From Candidatus Rokuibacteriota bacterium (GTDB lineage Bacteria; Methylomirabilota; Methylomirabilia; Rokubacteriales; CSP1-6), in assembly GCA_003220535.1 (NCBI GenBank), contig QHSU01000067.1, positions 96,323 to 160,322 on the forward strand: a DNA stretch of 64,000 bases. Reading direction: 5' to 3'. The notes under the pieces are model-generated. The model made no database searches. It was not told where the DNA came from and worked only from the letters and a program-made list of their open reading frames with translations. Positions 8,766 through 17,067 of this stretch are shown here, in pieces. A program made the position numbers and the translations under genes. The first letter of the stretch is position 1. The number at the start of each line of letters is the position of its first letter.

Positions 8766-9279
8766 GTCGCGGCGTGATTGAAGAAGTTTCGACAGGCCCT
8801 CAAATACGAGGGGTGTCGCGGGCCGGATTTGAAACCGACGCCGGACAGCGGATCATCTGCAGAGCGCGTCTTAAAGCGAGAGCGACTACCCTGCCTCGTG
8901 CGAGGACGGGAAGCGCTACCGCGTGTTCACGAACGCCAAGGGCCGAGTCGTCGTGGAGAAGCAGTAGCCCGAGCTCTCACGACGTCCCCGCTGACCCGTT
9001 CAGCGAGCGACCGTCTGCTCGATTCGCCAGACGGGACCCTTGACATACAGCGGCCCGTCACAACGCACGAAGGCCGGGACGTCCTCGGTCAGGATGACGC
9101 ACTCTTGGTCGGCCGGCGCCATCCCCATGACGGTGGCGAAGAAGCGGAGGGCCGCGCCCAGCTTGAGTTTCAGCGCATAGCGGGTCGGGATCTGGGCCCT
9201 TCGTGCGGGAAACCCGCGGCGGGTCGCCGCTGCCGCTGCAGATCTTCATGGGAACGGCGGCACGAATGGTGCGGCTGCT
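8766..9279. other. Low-coding stretch with possible gene remnants
   Basis: About 510 nt without a convincing gene. Two weak protein-like fragments can be read. On the minus strand, 9128 to 9000 encodes 42 aa beginning MGMAPADQECV and ending WRIEQTVAR, with protein-like composition continuing upstream without a start codon. On the plus strand, the frame from about 8875 to the TAG at 8966 ends in CEDGKRYRVFTNAKGRVVV. Neither has a clear ribosome binding site. They look like leftovers of decayed small genes, but this is inference. I see no RNA gene, terminator or repeat that I would defend here. Confidence 0.35.
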
Positions 9280-9967
9280 GGCCACGCCCTTGAGGAGCGC
9301 GCCCGGGCCGACGCGGCGCTGGCCTTCGCCGCTTCGATCGTGGAGTCCTCGGACGACGCCATCATCGGCAAGACACTCGACGGCATGATCACGAGCTGGA
9401 ACGCCAGCGCCGAGCGGCTCTACGGATACTCGGCCCGCGAGGTCATCGGGCGGTGGCCGATCGGGATCACGATCCCGGAGGACGCTGCCGCAGACCCTCC
9501 CGCGGGTCGGACGCGGTGAACGGGTCGATCACTACGAGACCGTCGGGGTCAGGAAGGATGGGCGGCGCGTCCACGTGTCCGTCACGGTGTCGCCGATCCG
9601 GGGCGCGGGCGGGAGGATCGTCGGGGCGTCGTTGATCGCCCGTGACATCACGCACCGCAAGGAGGCCGACGCGGCTATCCGGGAACGGGACACTCTCCGG
9701 TATGTCGCCAGCCTCGCCGCCGCGGCTGCGCACGAGATCAACAATCCACTGGCTGCCGTCATGGGACAGGCCGAGCTCCTGGCCGACGAGGTAGACGCAA
9801 AGGGGCGCGGGCGTATTGACGAGATCCTGAAGGCCGTTTCGCGGATTCAAGAAACCGTCACCCGGATGGAGCGCGTCACCCGGATCGAGCTGACCGAGGA
9901 GGCTCAGTATCTGCCCGAGATGCTTGACCTGAGCAGATCGAGCGCGCCAGGATCCCCACTGCACTAG
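9280..9967 (+). pseudogene. Broken PAS-domain sensor histidine kinase fragment
   Basis: Two frames together describe one protein. The first (about 9280 to a TGA at 9517) reads a short coiled linker ALEERARADAAL and a PAS core with SSDDAIIGKTLDGMITSWN and ERLYGYSAREVIG. The second (open from about 9490, annotated ATG at 9575) continues the same PAS domain with ETVGVRKDGRR, VTVSPIRG and ARDITHRKEA, then a HisKA helix with the phospho-acceptor in AAAHEINNPLAAVMGQ. The switch lies around 9480-9500 and needs a small deletion. The gene stops at 9967 without any HATPase catalytic domain, so even a repaired frame would be a truncated kinase. The true 5' end is unclear. Confidence 0.7.
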
Positions 9968-10086
9968 CGGGCCCGACGCCTGGGAGCTAGTTCGTGTTCG
10001 GATCCTAGTCAGCTGACGCGCACGCACGGCAGCGCCGCCCTCCCCGTCTTCCTCCTGGCTGCGGGTTGCGCCACAGAGGAGCGGAC

Positions 10087-10182
10087 ATGAGCCTGATCGG
10101 ACTCATCATCACGCTGGTCGTGATCTGGCTGTTACAGGCGTTCGGTGTCCTTGGCTCGTTGCACGGCCCGCGCATTCGGTAG
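10087..10182 (+). CDS. 31-aa single-pass membrane peptide
   Basis: A short ORF with an excellent ribosome binding site (GAGGAG, 5 nt before the ATG). The product starts MSLIGLIITLVVIWLL and ends in GSLHGPRIR: a single hydrophobic helix of about 18 residues with a short polar, basic tail. Small single-helix proteins beginning in a similar way are known in proteobacteria, but I cannot name this family with confidence. It lies about 120 nt after the broken kinase and 144 nt before kup. The well-placed ribosome binding site and clean membrane helix are the evidence that it is a gene. Confidence 0.5.
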   Translation: MSLIGLIITLVVIWLLQAFGVLGSLHGPRIR

Positions 10183-10326
10183 CGCGAGCTGGAGGGCGCT
10201 CCTCGGGATTGGCAATTGTAAGGCCCTGAAGTTGCGCGCCCGGCGCGCGCGTCGTGCGCTCTCATCCCGCCGCGTGCAACCATTCTCAACCAGCGGCCGC
10301 ACGCAGACACCGCCGTCAAGTATCCT

Positions 10327-12276
10327 GTGGTCAATGTGAGCGCGAGCGTTCACGATACGGAGCAGCAACGCCCGGTCGATCGCAAGACCGGACGATCGCG
10401 GCAGCGCCCGACCGCGGAAACGAATCCTACAGGCCGGCGCCTCGCGACTCTCTCGTTGACCGCCCTGGGCGTTGTCTACGGCGATATCGGCACCAGCCCT
10501 CTCTACGCGTTCAGGGCATGCTTCAACACCAAGTACGGGCTGTCGCCTACTGTCCTGACGGTCTACGGCGTGCTCTCGCTCATCGTCTGGTCGTTAGTCC
10601 TGGTCGTGAGCGTCAAGTACCTCATCTTCGTTATGCGTCTGGACAATCACGGCGAGGGCGGTATCGTGGCGCTGCTCGCCCTGCTGCGACAGAAGCGCCG
10701 TCGCGGCCTCGTCGTCGCGCTGGGACTTTTCGGCGCCGCCCTGCTCTACGGCGACGGTGTCATCACCCCGGCCATCTCCGTGCTCAGCGCCGCTGAGGGT
10801 TTCGAGGTCGCCACGCCGGCATTCAGACCCTACGTACTGCCCGCCACGCTTCTCATCCTCTTCTTGCTGTTCTTCTTCCAGAAGTACGGGACCGCGAGGG
10901 TGGGCGGCGTCTTCGGTCCGATCATGCTCGTATGGTTCGCGACAGTCGCGACGCTCGGCGCCCTCGAGATCGTTCGCGAGCCATCGATCCTGCGTGCGCT
11001 GAACCCATGGTACGGTGCTCGGCTCCTCTTCGATCACGGCGCTTCTGGCTTTCTGGTGCTCGGCGCGGTTGTGCTTGCCGTGACCGGGGCGGAAGCGCTG
11101 TACGCGGACATGGGGCACTTCGGCCGCACCCCCATTCGCCTCGTCTGGTTCGTGATCGTCCTGCCCGCGCTCCTCCTCAACTATTTCGGGCAGGGCGCGC
11201 TGGTCCTGCGCATCCCCGACGCCGTCCAGAACCCGTTCTACCTCCTCGCGTCGCGTTCCTTCCTGTATCCGCTCGTCGTGATCGCGACGCTCGCCACCGT
11301 CGTGGCATCGCAGGCCCTCATCTCCGGCGCCTTCTCTCTGACACAGCAATGCGTGCAGCTCCACTACAGCCCGCGCGTCTCGATCGTTCATACCTCACGC
11401 TCGGAGGTCGGGCAGATCTACATTCCTGAAGTGAACACGGCCCTGATGATCGGCTGCCTGCTTCTCGTCCTCGGCTTCAAGTCGTCGAGCGCGCTCGGGG
11501 CCGCGTACGGCGTCGCCGTGACCGGGACGATGACGGTCACGACGGTGTTGTTCTACGTCATTGCACGCCAGCGCTGGCACTGGTCGGCGCTGCGGGCCGG
11601 TGCGCTGGGCGGAGCGTTTCTCACGATCGACCTCGCGTTCTTTGGCGCCAATGTCATCAAGATCGAAGACGGCGGCTGGGTGCCGCTCGCGATCGGCGGC
11701 GGCGTCTTCCTCCTCATGAACACCTGGCATCGGGGGACCGAGCTCTTCCGCGGATTCCTGGCTCAGGCCGCGGTTCCGATGGATCGCTTCATCGACGAGG
11801 TGGAGCGGACGAAGCCACCGCGCGTGCACGGAACAGCGATCTTCCTGACGCCCGACGTCGACGGCGCGCCGCTGGTCCTCCAGCGCCACCTCAGGTTCAA
11901 CAAGGCCCTCCACGAGGAGGTGATCCTGCTCTCGATCATCACGGAGGAGATACCCGACGTGGACCACGACAAGCGCGTGACGACCGAGGCGCTCCCGCAG
12001 GGATTCCACCGGGTCAAGGCGTACTACGGTTTCATGGAGCGGCCGGACGTGCAGGAGATCGTCGCCATCTGTCGTGACCGCGGCCTCAACGCGGCGGCGG
12101 CGGAGACCACCTACTATCTCGGCCGTGCGGAGCTCTTATCCACCGGCCCGGCTCCGATGATGCGGTGGCGGAAGTGGCTGTTCAGCCTCATGTCGCGCAA
12201 TGCAAGTGCGGCGACCGACTTCTTCAACATCCCGCCAACCCGCGTCGTCGAGCTCGGCGCGCGCATCGAGTTCTGA
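10327..12276 (+). CDS. kup: KUP-type potassium uptake protein
   Basis: A proton-coupled potassium importer of the inner membrane (KUP/HAK/KT family). Seen: the family signature GVVYGDIGTSPLYAF near residues 48-62 in the first helix, NHGEGGIVALLALL after helix 2, LLYGDGVITPAISVLSA, TGAEALYADMGHFG and ALISGAFSLTQQC, all typical of Kup. About twelve hydrophobic segments cover residues 40-455, followed by a soluble C-terminal domain of about 190 residues. At 649 aa it is close to the usual bacterial length. The annotated start is GTG at 10327 with an in-frame GTG three codons later; neither has a strong ribosome binding site. The N-terminal 35 residues are polar. Convergent with the SPFH gene. 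Confidence 0.95.
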   Translation: MVNVSASVHDTEQQRPVDRKTGRSRQRPTAETNPTGRRLATLSLTALGVVYGDIGTSPLYAFRACFNTKYGLSPTVLTVYGVLSLIVWSLVLVVSVKYLIFVMRLDNHGEGGIVALLALLRQKRRRGLVVALGLFGAALLYGDGVITPAISVLSAAEGFEVATPAFRPYVLPATLLILFLLFFFQKYGTARVGGVFGPIMLVWFATVATLGALEIVREPSILRALNPWYGARLLFDHGASGFLVLGAVVLAVTGAEALYADMGHFGRTPIRLVWFVIVLPALLLNYFGQGALVLRIPDAVQNPFYLLASRSFLYPLVVIATLATVVASQALISGAFSLTQQCVQLHYSPRVSIVHTSRSEVGQIYIPEVNTALMIGCLLLVLGFKSSSALGAAYGVAVTGTMTVTTVLFYVIARQRWHWSALRAGALGGAFLTIDLAFFGANVIKIEDGGWVPLAIGGGVFLLMNTWHRGTELFRGFLAQAAVPMDRFIDEVERTKPPRVHGTAIFLTPDVDGAPLVLQRHLRFNKALHEEVILLSIITEEIPDVDHDKRVTTEALPQGFHRVKAYYGFMERPDVQEIVAICRDRGLNAAAAETTYYLGRAELLSTGPAPMMRWRKWLFSLMSRNASAATDFFNIPPTRVVELGARIEF

Positions 12277-12307
12277 GGGAATCCAGCTACACGGTTTTCC
12301 CAAATCC

Positions 12308-13255
12308 CTATCGCTTTTCTCTTGGCGCGCCTCGCAAGATATCCGAGTCCAGGATGAAGTTCTGGCCCGATGGCAGCATCATGACCTGGATCTTGTCGCT
12401 CAGCTTTTGAACCATGGCGTACCGCACGAGCTCCGGAGTGAGCGACGCAGCCAATTTTCTGTTCGCCTCTGCTTCCTTCTCCGCGCGGAATAGAATGGCG
12501 CTGCCTTCCCCTTTGGCCCTTTCGATGGCCTGCTGGGCTTTGTGCTTTTCGCCCTCGATCTTTTGTTGCTCTTCCAGGGCGCGCTGCGTCGCGATCTGTT
12601 TATCCTCGATCGCCTTCTTGAACTCCGGGTTGAAGTCGATGTTGTCCAGAAGCAAATCGACCACCTCGATCGAAAAGGGGGAAAGTTCCTTCTCCAGTCG
12701 TTCCCGGACGGCCTTCCTGATGTTTTCGCGGTTGGGTGCGATCTCGACGCTCTTGTATTTCACGGTTTCATCTTTGAAATTCTGAATGACCCTCGACTCG
12801 ACCAGGACATTGAAGAAGTTGGGTCCGACGGTCCGATAGAGCTGCTGGATGGTTTGGGGAGAAACGCGAACGTTGAGACTCGCTCTGACGAACACGTCCT
12901 GGCTCTCTTCGCTGAAGGCGTTGAGCTTATCGAACACGCGACGCTGCACCTGGATGTTGGCAAGCATGACGTCGCGCCACGGCGCCACGAACTGGAGCCC
13001 CTCGCCGATTTGGCCTTTGATGCCGCCAAATTCATAGACGACCCCTATATGGCCTGCCGGCACTTGGTGGACGGACGCGTAAAAAGTGCTGAAGACCATG
13101 AGTGCCAGGATGAAGAACCCTCCCGGTCTTAGCAAACTGGCCAGGTAAAGCATCTTGGATTGCCTGTCGTCGCGGATCTCTGGCAGAGTTCTTTTGGCCG
13201 TGAAAAGGAGCGCCGCGATCACAGCAAGGATGAGCATCCAGATGATATACGACAC
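12308..13255 (-). CDS. SPFH/prohibitin-family membrane protein
   Basis: Prohibitin- or stomatin-like protein with an SPFH (band 7) domain. It has two N-terminal hydrophobic segments (about residues 3-18 and 46-62). The SPFH domain follows (HQVPAGHIGVVYEFGGI, GEGLQFVAPWRD, VFVRASLNVRVSPQTI), then a long Glu/Lys/Ala-rich coiled coil (RALEEQQKIEGEKHKAQQAI), and a short C-terminal segment MMLPSGQNFILDSD similar to the tail of prohibitins. Such proteins form ring-shaped oligomers that scaffold membrane proteases or organise lipid domains; that is family knowledge. It stands alone between kup and dinB, so its partner cannot be inferred. Length 315 aa is ordinary for the family. Confidence 0.88.
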   Translation of the reverse strand: MSYIIWMLILAVIAALLFTAKRTLPEIRDDRQSKMLYLASLLRPGGFFILALMVFSTFYASVHQVPAGHIGVVYEFGGIKGQIGEGLQFVAPWRDVMLANIQVQRRVFDKLNAFSEESQDVFVRASLNVRVSPQTIQQLYRTVGPNFFNVLVESRVIQNFKDETVKYKSVEIAPNRENIRKAVRERLEKELSPFSIEVVDLLLDNIDFNPEFKKAIEDKQIATQRALEEQQKIEGEKHKAQQAIERAKGEGSAILFRAEKEAEANRKLAASLTPELVRYAMVQKLSDKIQVMMLPSGQNFILDSDILRGAPREKR

Positions 13256-13505
13256 AGGCTGCTCCTCTCTCAGACTGCCAGGCGGTCCAGCTCACGAAAT
13301 CAACTGACCAGACAATGGATCTCGTGTGGGCCGGGATTTTCGCTATGGAGCCTCCGAGTGCCACCCATGGGTACCGCCCGCCCCGCTCCTCGTCTCCCGC
13401 CGGGGCGTCCGCTCGATCAGGTCGGATACCAGGTGAGTCGGTCGCTGCGCCGGAGAATCTGCCTAAACAGGCTCCACGTCAAGGGCTCTCGGCCAGCGGC
13501 CGCGC

Positions 13506-14582
13506 TCACCTCACCAGCTTCTCCGCCCTCACCCCGATCAGCCGAATCTTCGTTCCCCGCGGGTTCTCCCGATGATCCAGGAACGGCAGCAGCAGCCGCT
13601 CAGCGGCTGCATACAAAGCCTCCTCCCTCACCATCTCCTCCCCCGGCGTATGAGACCGGGTCAAGGTCCGAAAGTGCGCAAAGCGAACTGTGATCGTGAC
13701 GGTACGAAGCGCCCGGAACCCCTGGCGCTGGAGCCGAGTGAAGACCTCCCCCACTAGCGCCCGCACGCGCCCCAGAATGAAGTCGGCGTCCAGCGTGTTC
13801 ACCTCGAACGTCTCCTGCTCGCCGACGGACTTCGGCTCCCACTCGTTCGAGACCGGACTGTCCGAGAGGCCGCGCGCCTTGGCGTGGAGATCCTCGCCCC
13901 AGCGGCCGAACCAGTCGGCGAGCTGGCCGATCTCGAGCCCGCGCAGGTCACGAACGGTGCGAATACCGCGCTCGTGCAGCTCGGCCTCCGTCTTGGGACC
14001 GATGCCAGGGATGACGCGGATGCCCATGGGATCGAGAAAAGGCTGAACCTCCTCGGGCAGCACGACCGTCAGGCCGTCCGGCTTCTTGAAGTCGGACGCG
14101 ATCTTCGCGACGAGCTTGTTGGGCGCGAGGCCGACCGAGCACGTCAACCCCTCGCGCTCGGCGATCTCACGCTTCAGCGCCCGCGCACGCTCCATCGCCG
14201 CCTCGAAGCCGCCGAGCGACGAGAGATCCAGATACGCCTCGTCGATGCTCGCCTCCTCGAAGGCGTCCCCGGCAGACGCCAGGATCGCCATCACTCGCTC
14301 GGAGACCTCGACGTAGAGCTTGCGATTGCCGTGGACGAAGACGACCTCGGGCTCGCCCGTGCGGCGGGCGGCCTCGGCGAGCTTCCAGGCGCGCGAGATG
14401 GGCATGGCCGAGCGGATGCCGTAGCGCCGGGCGGCGTAGCTGGCGGCCTCCACAACGCCGCGGCCGCGGCCCTCCTTGGGGTCGGCGCCGACGACAACAG
14501 GTTTGTCGCGCAGGGTGGGGTTGTGGTGCGCCTCGACCGAGGCGTAGTAGGCGTCCATGTCCACGTGCGCGATGATTCGCAC
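13506..14582 (-). CDS. dinB: DNA polymerase IV (Y-family translesion polymerase)
   Basis: Error-prone lesion-bypass DNA polymerase. Seen: N-terminal HVDMDAYYASVE with the first metal Asp (residue 8), YAARRYGIRSAMPI finger motif, the catalytic SIDEAYLDLS (Asp and Glu about residues 112-113), CSVGLAPNKLVAKIASDFKKPDGL, a helix-hairpin-helix thumb (VIPGIGPKTEAELHERGI) and the little-finger domain (VGEQETFEVN, RTVTITVRF). All catalytic residues are intact and the 358-aa length is normal. The protein ends in IRLIGVRAEKLVR without an obvious beta-clamp-binding tail. Located 14 nt downstream of the pseudokinase gene, so probably co-transcribed with it. No LexA-type box was identified. Confidence 0.95.
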   Translation of the reverse strand: MRIIAHVDMDAYYASVEAHHNPTLRDKPVVVGADPKEGRGRGVVEAASYAARRYGIRSAMPISRAWKLAEAARRTGEPEVVFVHGNRKLYVEVSERVMAILASAGDAFEEASIDEAYLDLSSLGGFEAAMERARALKREIAEREGLTCSVGLAPNKLVAKIASDFKKPDGLTVVLPEEVQPFLDPMGIRVIPGIGPKTEAELHERGIRTVRDLRGLEIGQLADWFGRWGEDLHAKARGLSDSPVSNEWEPKSVGEQETFEVNTLDADFILGRVRALVGEVFTRLQRQGFRALRTVTITVRFAHFRTLTRSHTPGEEMVREEALYAAAERLLLPFLDHRENPRGTKIRLIGVRAEKLVR

Positions 14583-14596
14583 GCGCGAAGCGTACC

Positions 14597-15985
14597 TCAG
14601 CGCGTACGGAGCCGGCGGGCGATCTCGTCCATCGGTCGCTGAAGCTGTCCCACCAGATCCACGACGGCGCTGATGGCTCCCGCCATCGCGATCCGCTCGC
14701 CGCGTAGCCTCTCGAGCTCGCCCTGGAGCGCGCCGAGGCTGCGGCGCAGCTCGCCGAGCTCTCCCTGGAGCCCCTCGCTCTCATGCTCCTTCGCCACGAG
14801 GCTCTGGCGGAGGAGACCTTGACGTTCGATCGGCGCGTTGAGACGCTCGAGGTCGCTCGGCGGCCGTCGTGACCGCGCCCGCTCTACCCATCGGTTGAGC
14901 CGGTGGAAGAGCCTCCGCACGCGAACGCGCTTGTCGCGGGCGCCACTCGCCTCGACCTTCAGGAGATTGATGACATCCTGGATGAGCGGCCGCTGCTCCG
15001 GCTGCTTGTCGAGCGCCTGGGCGACGATGCGCTCGATCGATCCGGGCACCTCGCGCCGCCGCAGGCGCATCGGCTCCGGCGTCTCCGCCAGATGCTTCGC
15101 AAGAACGGACTCGCGCGTCGACGCTCGGAACGGCGGCACGCCACAGAGCATCTCGTAGAGGATGACGGCAAACGCATAGACGTCCGTCTTCTCGCTGACC
15201 GGAGCCCGGCGGATCTGCTCGGGCGAGCGGTACTCCGCAGGCGGCTTCGCGGCGATGACGCCGTCCGGCGCTCGCGCGTCGCGCAAGCCGGCCAGCTCGA
15301 CGTCCATGAGCATGACGTGCCCGTCCTCGAGCACCAGCACGTTGCAGGGGCGGAGCGCGCCGTGGACCAGGCCCATGTTGTGAAGCGTCTCCACCGGTCC
15401 GCTCAGGTCGAGCGCCAGGCGAAGGGCGGTGCCGACGTCGAGCGGCCCCGCCGACAGGATCTCGCTCAGGCGCCGCCCGGCGACGAGTTCCATCGCCGCG
15501 AAGAGCCGGCCGTCATCCGTCTCACCGAACTCCCGCACGCGCACCAGCCCCAGATGGGATGTCGAGGCCGCGACGATCGACCGGCCCACGCGCTGGATCG
15601 CCTGCGCGTCGTACGACGGGCCGACGAGGCTCCGAGGCAGGAATCGGATCGCGACCCGGTGGCCGGTCGCCTCGTCGTGGGCCAGACACACCTGTCCGAA
15701 GGCGCTGGCGCCCAGCTCACCGACGATCCGGTAGCGGCCCTGGACGCGCAGACCGATCGGAGCGCGGTCGTTGGGTCCGGCGACGGGCGCAGGTGTCGCA
15801 CCCGCCGGATCCTTCCTGACGTCTCGCGCGACTGTCGCCGGGGCCGTCGGTCGCGCGGCTCCAGGTCGAGGGCGGAAAACGGGGTCACGAGGCTTGGCCG
15901 GCCAGATGAGCCTGATCGTGCCGAGGACCAGCAGGGCGCACGCCCCGGTCAACGCGACGAGAATCAGCTCTGCTTCGCTCAGCAT
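14597..15985 (-). CDS. Membrane-anchored serine/threonine-kinase-like protein, probably a pseudokinase
   Basis: A protein-kinase fold with degenerate active-site motifs. Layout of 462 aa: one N-terminal membrane helix (about 5-28), a proline-rich linker, a kinase-like domain (about 80-340) and a C-terminal coiled coil (about 385-455, LQGELGELRRSLGALQGEL). The glycine loop is GELGASAFGQVC. The ATP-anchoring Lys of the VAIK motif is Arg (HRVAIRF, about residue 110), the HRDLKPxN catalytic loop reads HGALRPCN (catalytic Asp to Ala, about 207) and DFG reads DVE (about 224). The structural APE-like motif is kept as YRSPEQI with DVYAFAVILYEML. Loss of all three catalytic elements argues for a scaffold or sensor role rather than phosphotransfer. 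Upstream of dinB in the same orientation. Confidence 0.85.
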   Translation of the reverse strand: MLSEAELILVALTGACALLVLGTIRLIWPAKPRDPVFRPRPGAARPTAPATVARDVRKDPAGATPAPVAGPNDRAPIGLRVQGRYRIVGELGASAFGQVCLAHDEATGHRVAIRFLPRSLVGPSYDAQAIQRVGRSIVAASTSHLGLVRVREFGETDDGRLFAAMELVAGRRLSEILSAGPLDVGTALRLALDLSGPVETLHNMGLVHGALRPCNVLVLEDGHVMLMDVELAGLRDARAPDGVIAAKPPAEYRSPEQIRRAPVSEKTDVYAFAVILYEMLCGVPPFRASTRESVLAKHLAETPEPMRLRRREVPGSIERIVAQALDKQPEQRPLIQDVINLLKVEASGARDKRVRVRRLFHRLNRWVERARSRRPPSDLERLNAPIERQGLLRQSLVAKEHESEGLQGELGELRRSLGALQGELERLRGERIAMAGAISAVVDLVGQLQRPMDEIARRLRTR

Positions 15986-16135
15986 CCGACCTACTGATCC
16001 TTTGGATCGTCGGTGATCGCCGTGAGCTACGAGCTATCGGGGTCGAGCCAGGTCAGACCGAAAGCCGTGCCGGGGAGAATAGCCGGTTCCAGCCGGAACG
16101 CAAGCGGATTCCTAGAGCAAAGGCCTCGGGAGCTA

Positions 16136-16339
16136 CTAGTCCGACTCGTTCTGGGACATGCGCTTGAGGGCCTTACGCCTCTTCTTTCGTGCCTGAGCCG
16201 ACTTGCGCTTGCGCTTGACCGACGGCTTCTCGTAGTGCGCGCGCCGCTTCATCTCCTGGAAGAGGCCGTCCTTGAGCATCTGCTTCTTGAGCTGCTTGAG
16301 GGCAGCCTCGATCTGGTTGTCGAAGACCTCGATCTTCAC
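16136..16339 (-). CDS. rpsU: 30S ribosomal protein S21
   Basis: Small basic ribosomal protein S21 (67 aa). Seen: the family N-terminus MKIEVFDNQIEAALKQLKKQ, then KDGLFQEMKRRAHYEKPSVKRKRK, and a Lys/Arg-rich tail ending RMSQNESD. The GTG start directly follows the TGA stop of the upstream 78-aa gene with no intervening base, so translation is very likely coupled. S21 binds the 30S subunit near the anti-Shine-Dalgarno end of 16S rRNA and affects initiation. It is the last gene of an RRM protein / small protein / S21 operon, which suggests joint regulation of RNA-related functions. Confidence 0.95.
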   Translation of the reverse strand: MKIEVFDNQIEAALKQLKKQMLKDGLFQEMKRRAHYEKPSVKRKRKSAQARKKRRKALKRMSQNESD

Positions 16340-16576
16340 TCAGGGAACCCGGAGGTGACGCGTCGACCGATGGGGATGGAACGGTACCGAGTTGTCGACG
16401 ACGTCCATGAGCCTGAGCCGCTTCGATCCTTGCTCGATCGCGCTGGCGATCGACGGGAAGGTCTCGTACGACTCCTCGACGAGCTCGCCCGCGTAGTTGA
16501 CGATGCGCCAGCGCCAGAGAGGATCCTCCGGGGTCGAGAACGCCACGACTTGCACGGGGCCGCTCGCGCCTACCAC
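16340..16576 (-). CDS. Small protein of unknown function between RRM protein and S21
   Basis: A 78-aa soluble protein. The central part, DPLWRWRIVNYAGELVEES (about residues 18-36), followed by FPSIASAIEQGSKRLRLMDVVD, resembles the small beta-rich proteins that carry W-R-W-R and A-x-x-G-x-x-R patterns, but I cannot name a family with certainty. The GTG start overlaps the end of the upstream RRM-protein gene by 7 nt and its TGA abuts the GTG of rpsU. The tight packing on both sides and good codon use support a real gene. Function unknown; context suggests a link to RNA binding or ribosome function. Confidence 0.7.
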   Translation of the reverse strand: MVGASGPVQVVAFSTPEDPLWRWRIVNYAGELVEESYETFPSIASAIEQGSKRLRLMDVVDNSVPFHPHRSTRHLRVP

Positions 16577-16887
16577 CGACTCCGGCTGAACCCGCCGCCG
16601 CTCCGCGAGCCGCCGCCGCTGCGCGCGCCGCCGCCAAGGCCCGCCGGCTTGGCGAGTTCGACCTTCAGCGTCCGACCGTCCAGCTCCTGGCCGTTGAACT
16701 TCTTGACGGCCGCGTCGGCCTCGTCGGCCGTGGCCATCTCTACGAAGCCGAATCCGCGTGAACGCCCCGTCTCGCGGTCCGTCACCACCGCCGCCGATTC
16801 GACGACACCCGCCTGGGCGAATACCTCACGCAGCCGCTCGTTGGACGTCGAGAAAGACAAGCCTCCGATGAAAAGCTTCTGAGCCAT
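16570..16887 (-). CDS. Glycine-rich RRM RNA-binding protein
   Basis: A single RNA-recognition-motif protein of 105 aa. Seen: RNP2 as KLFIGGLSF (residues 4-12) and RNP1 as RGFGFVEM (about 44-51), the complete beta-alpha-beta RRM over residues 3-80, and a flexible Gly/Arg/Ser tail (GGGARSGGGSRSGGG) at the C-terminus. This is the architecture of bacterial and cyanobacterial Rbp-type cold-inducible RNA-binding proteins. The frame is open far upstream, but ATG at 16887 begins the conserved RRM and is the natural start. It is the first gene of the operon with the 78-aa protein and S21. About 180 nt of non-coding DNA separates it from the divergent cyclase, room for a promoter and cold-responsive leader. 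Confidence 0.92.
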   Translation of the reverse strand: MAQKLFIGGLSFSTSNERLREVFAQAGVVESAAVVTDRETGRSRGFGFVEMATADEADAAVKKFNGQELDGRTLKVELAKPAGLGGGARSGGGSRSGGGFSRSRW

Positions 16888-17067
16888 GACCCACCTCTGA
16901 GAGATCTCCCGCGGTTGACGACACTCCCTGGTACGCGGAAGACTGCGCCAGAGTCGTGGTCTGGTGAAGGAGGGGTCCACGATGAACCAACGCCACGGCC
17001 AGACTGGCTCAGTGTGACACGTTTCTTCCGAGGCTGGCGGTTTATTTCGCCGCGGTAGAATTGGCCG

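Noticed and set aside
8815..8900. tRNA-like T-loop (TTTCAAATCC) on the minus strand
   Set aside because: An 8-nt loop and no matching acceptor or anticodon stems; a coincidence in the low-coding stretch.
9517..9519. TGA in the PAS gene considered as selenocysteine
   Set aside because: The PAS similarity changes frame before this codon, so it is a frameshift stop, not a Cys position; no CxxC or Cys is expected there.
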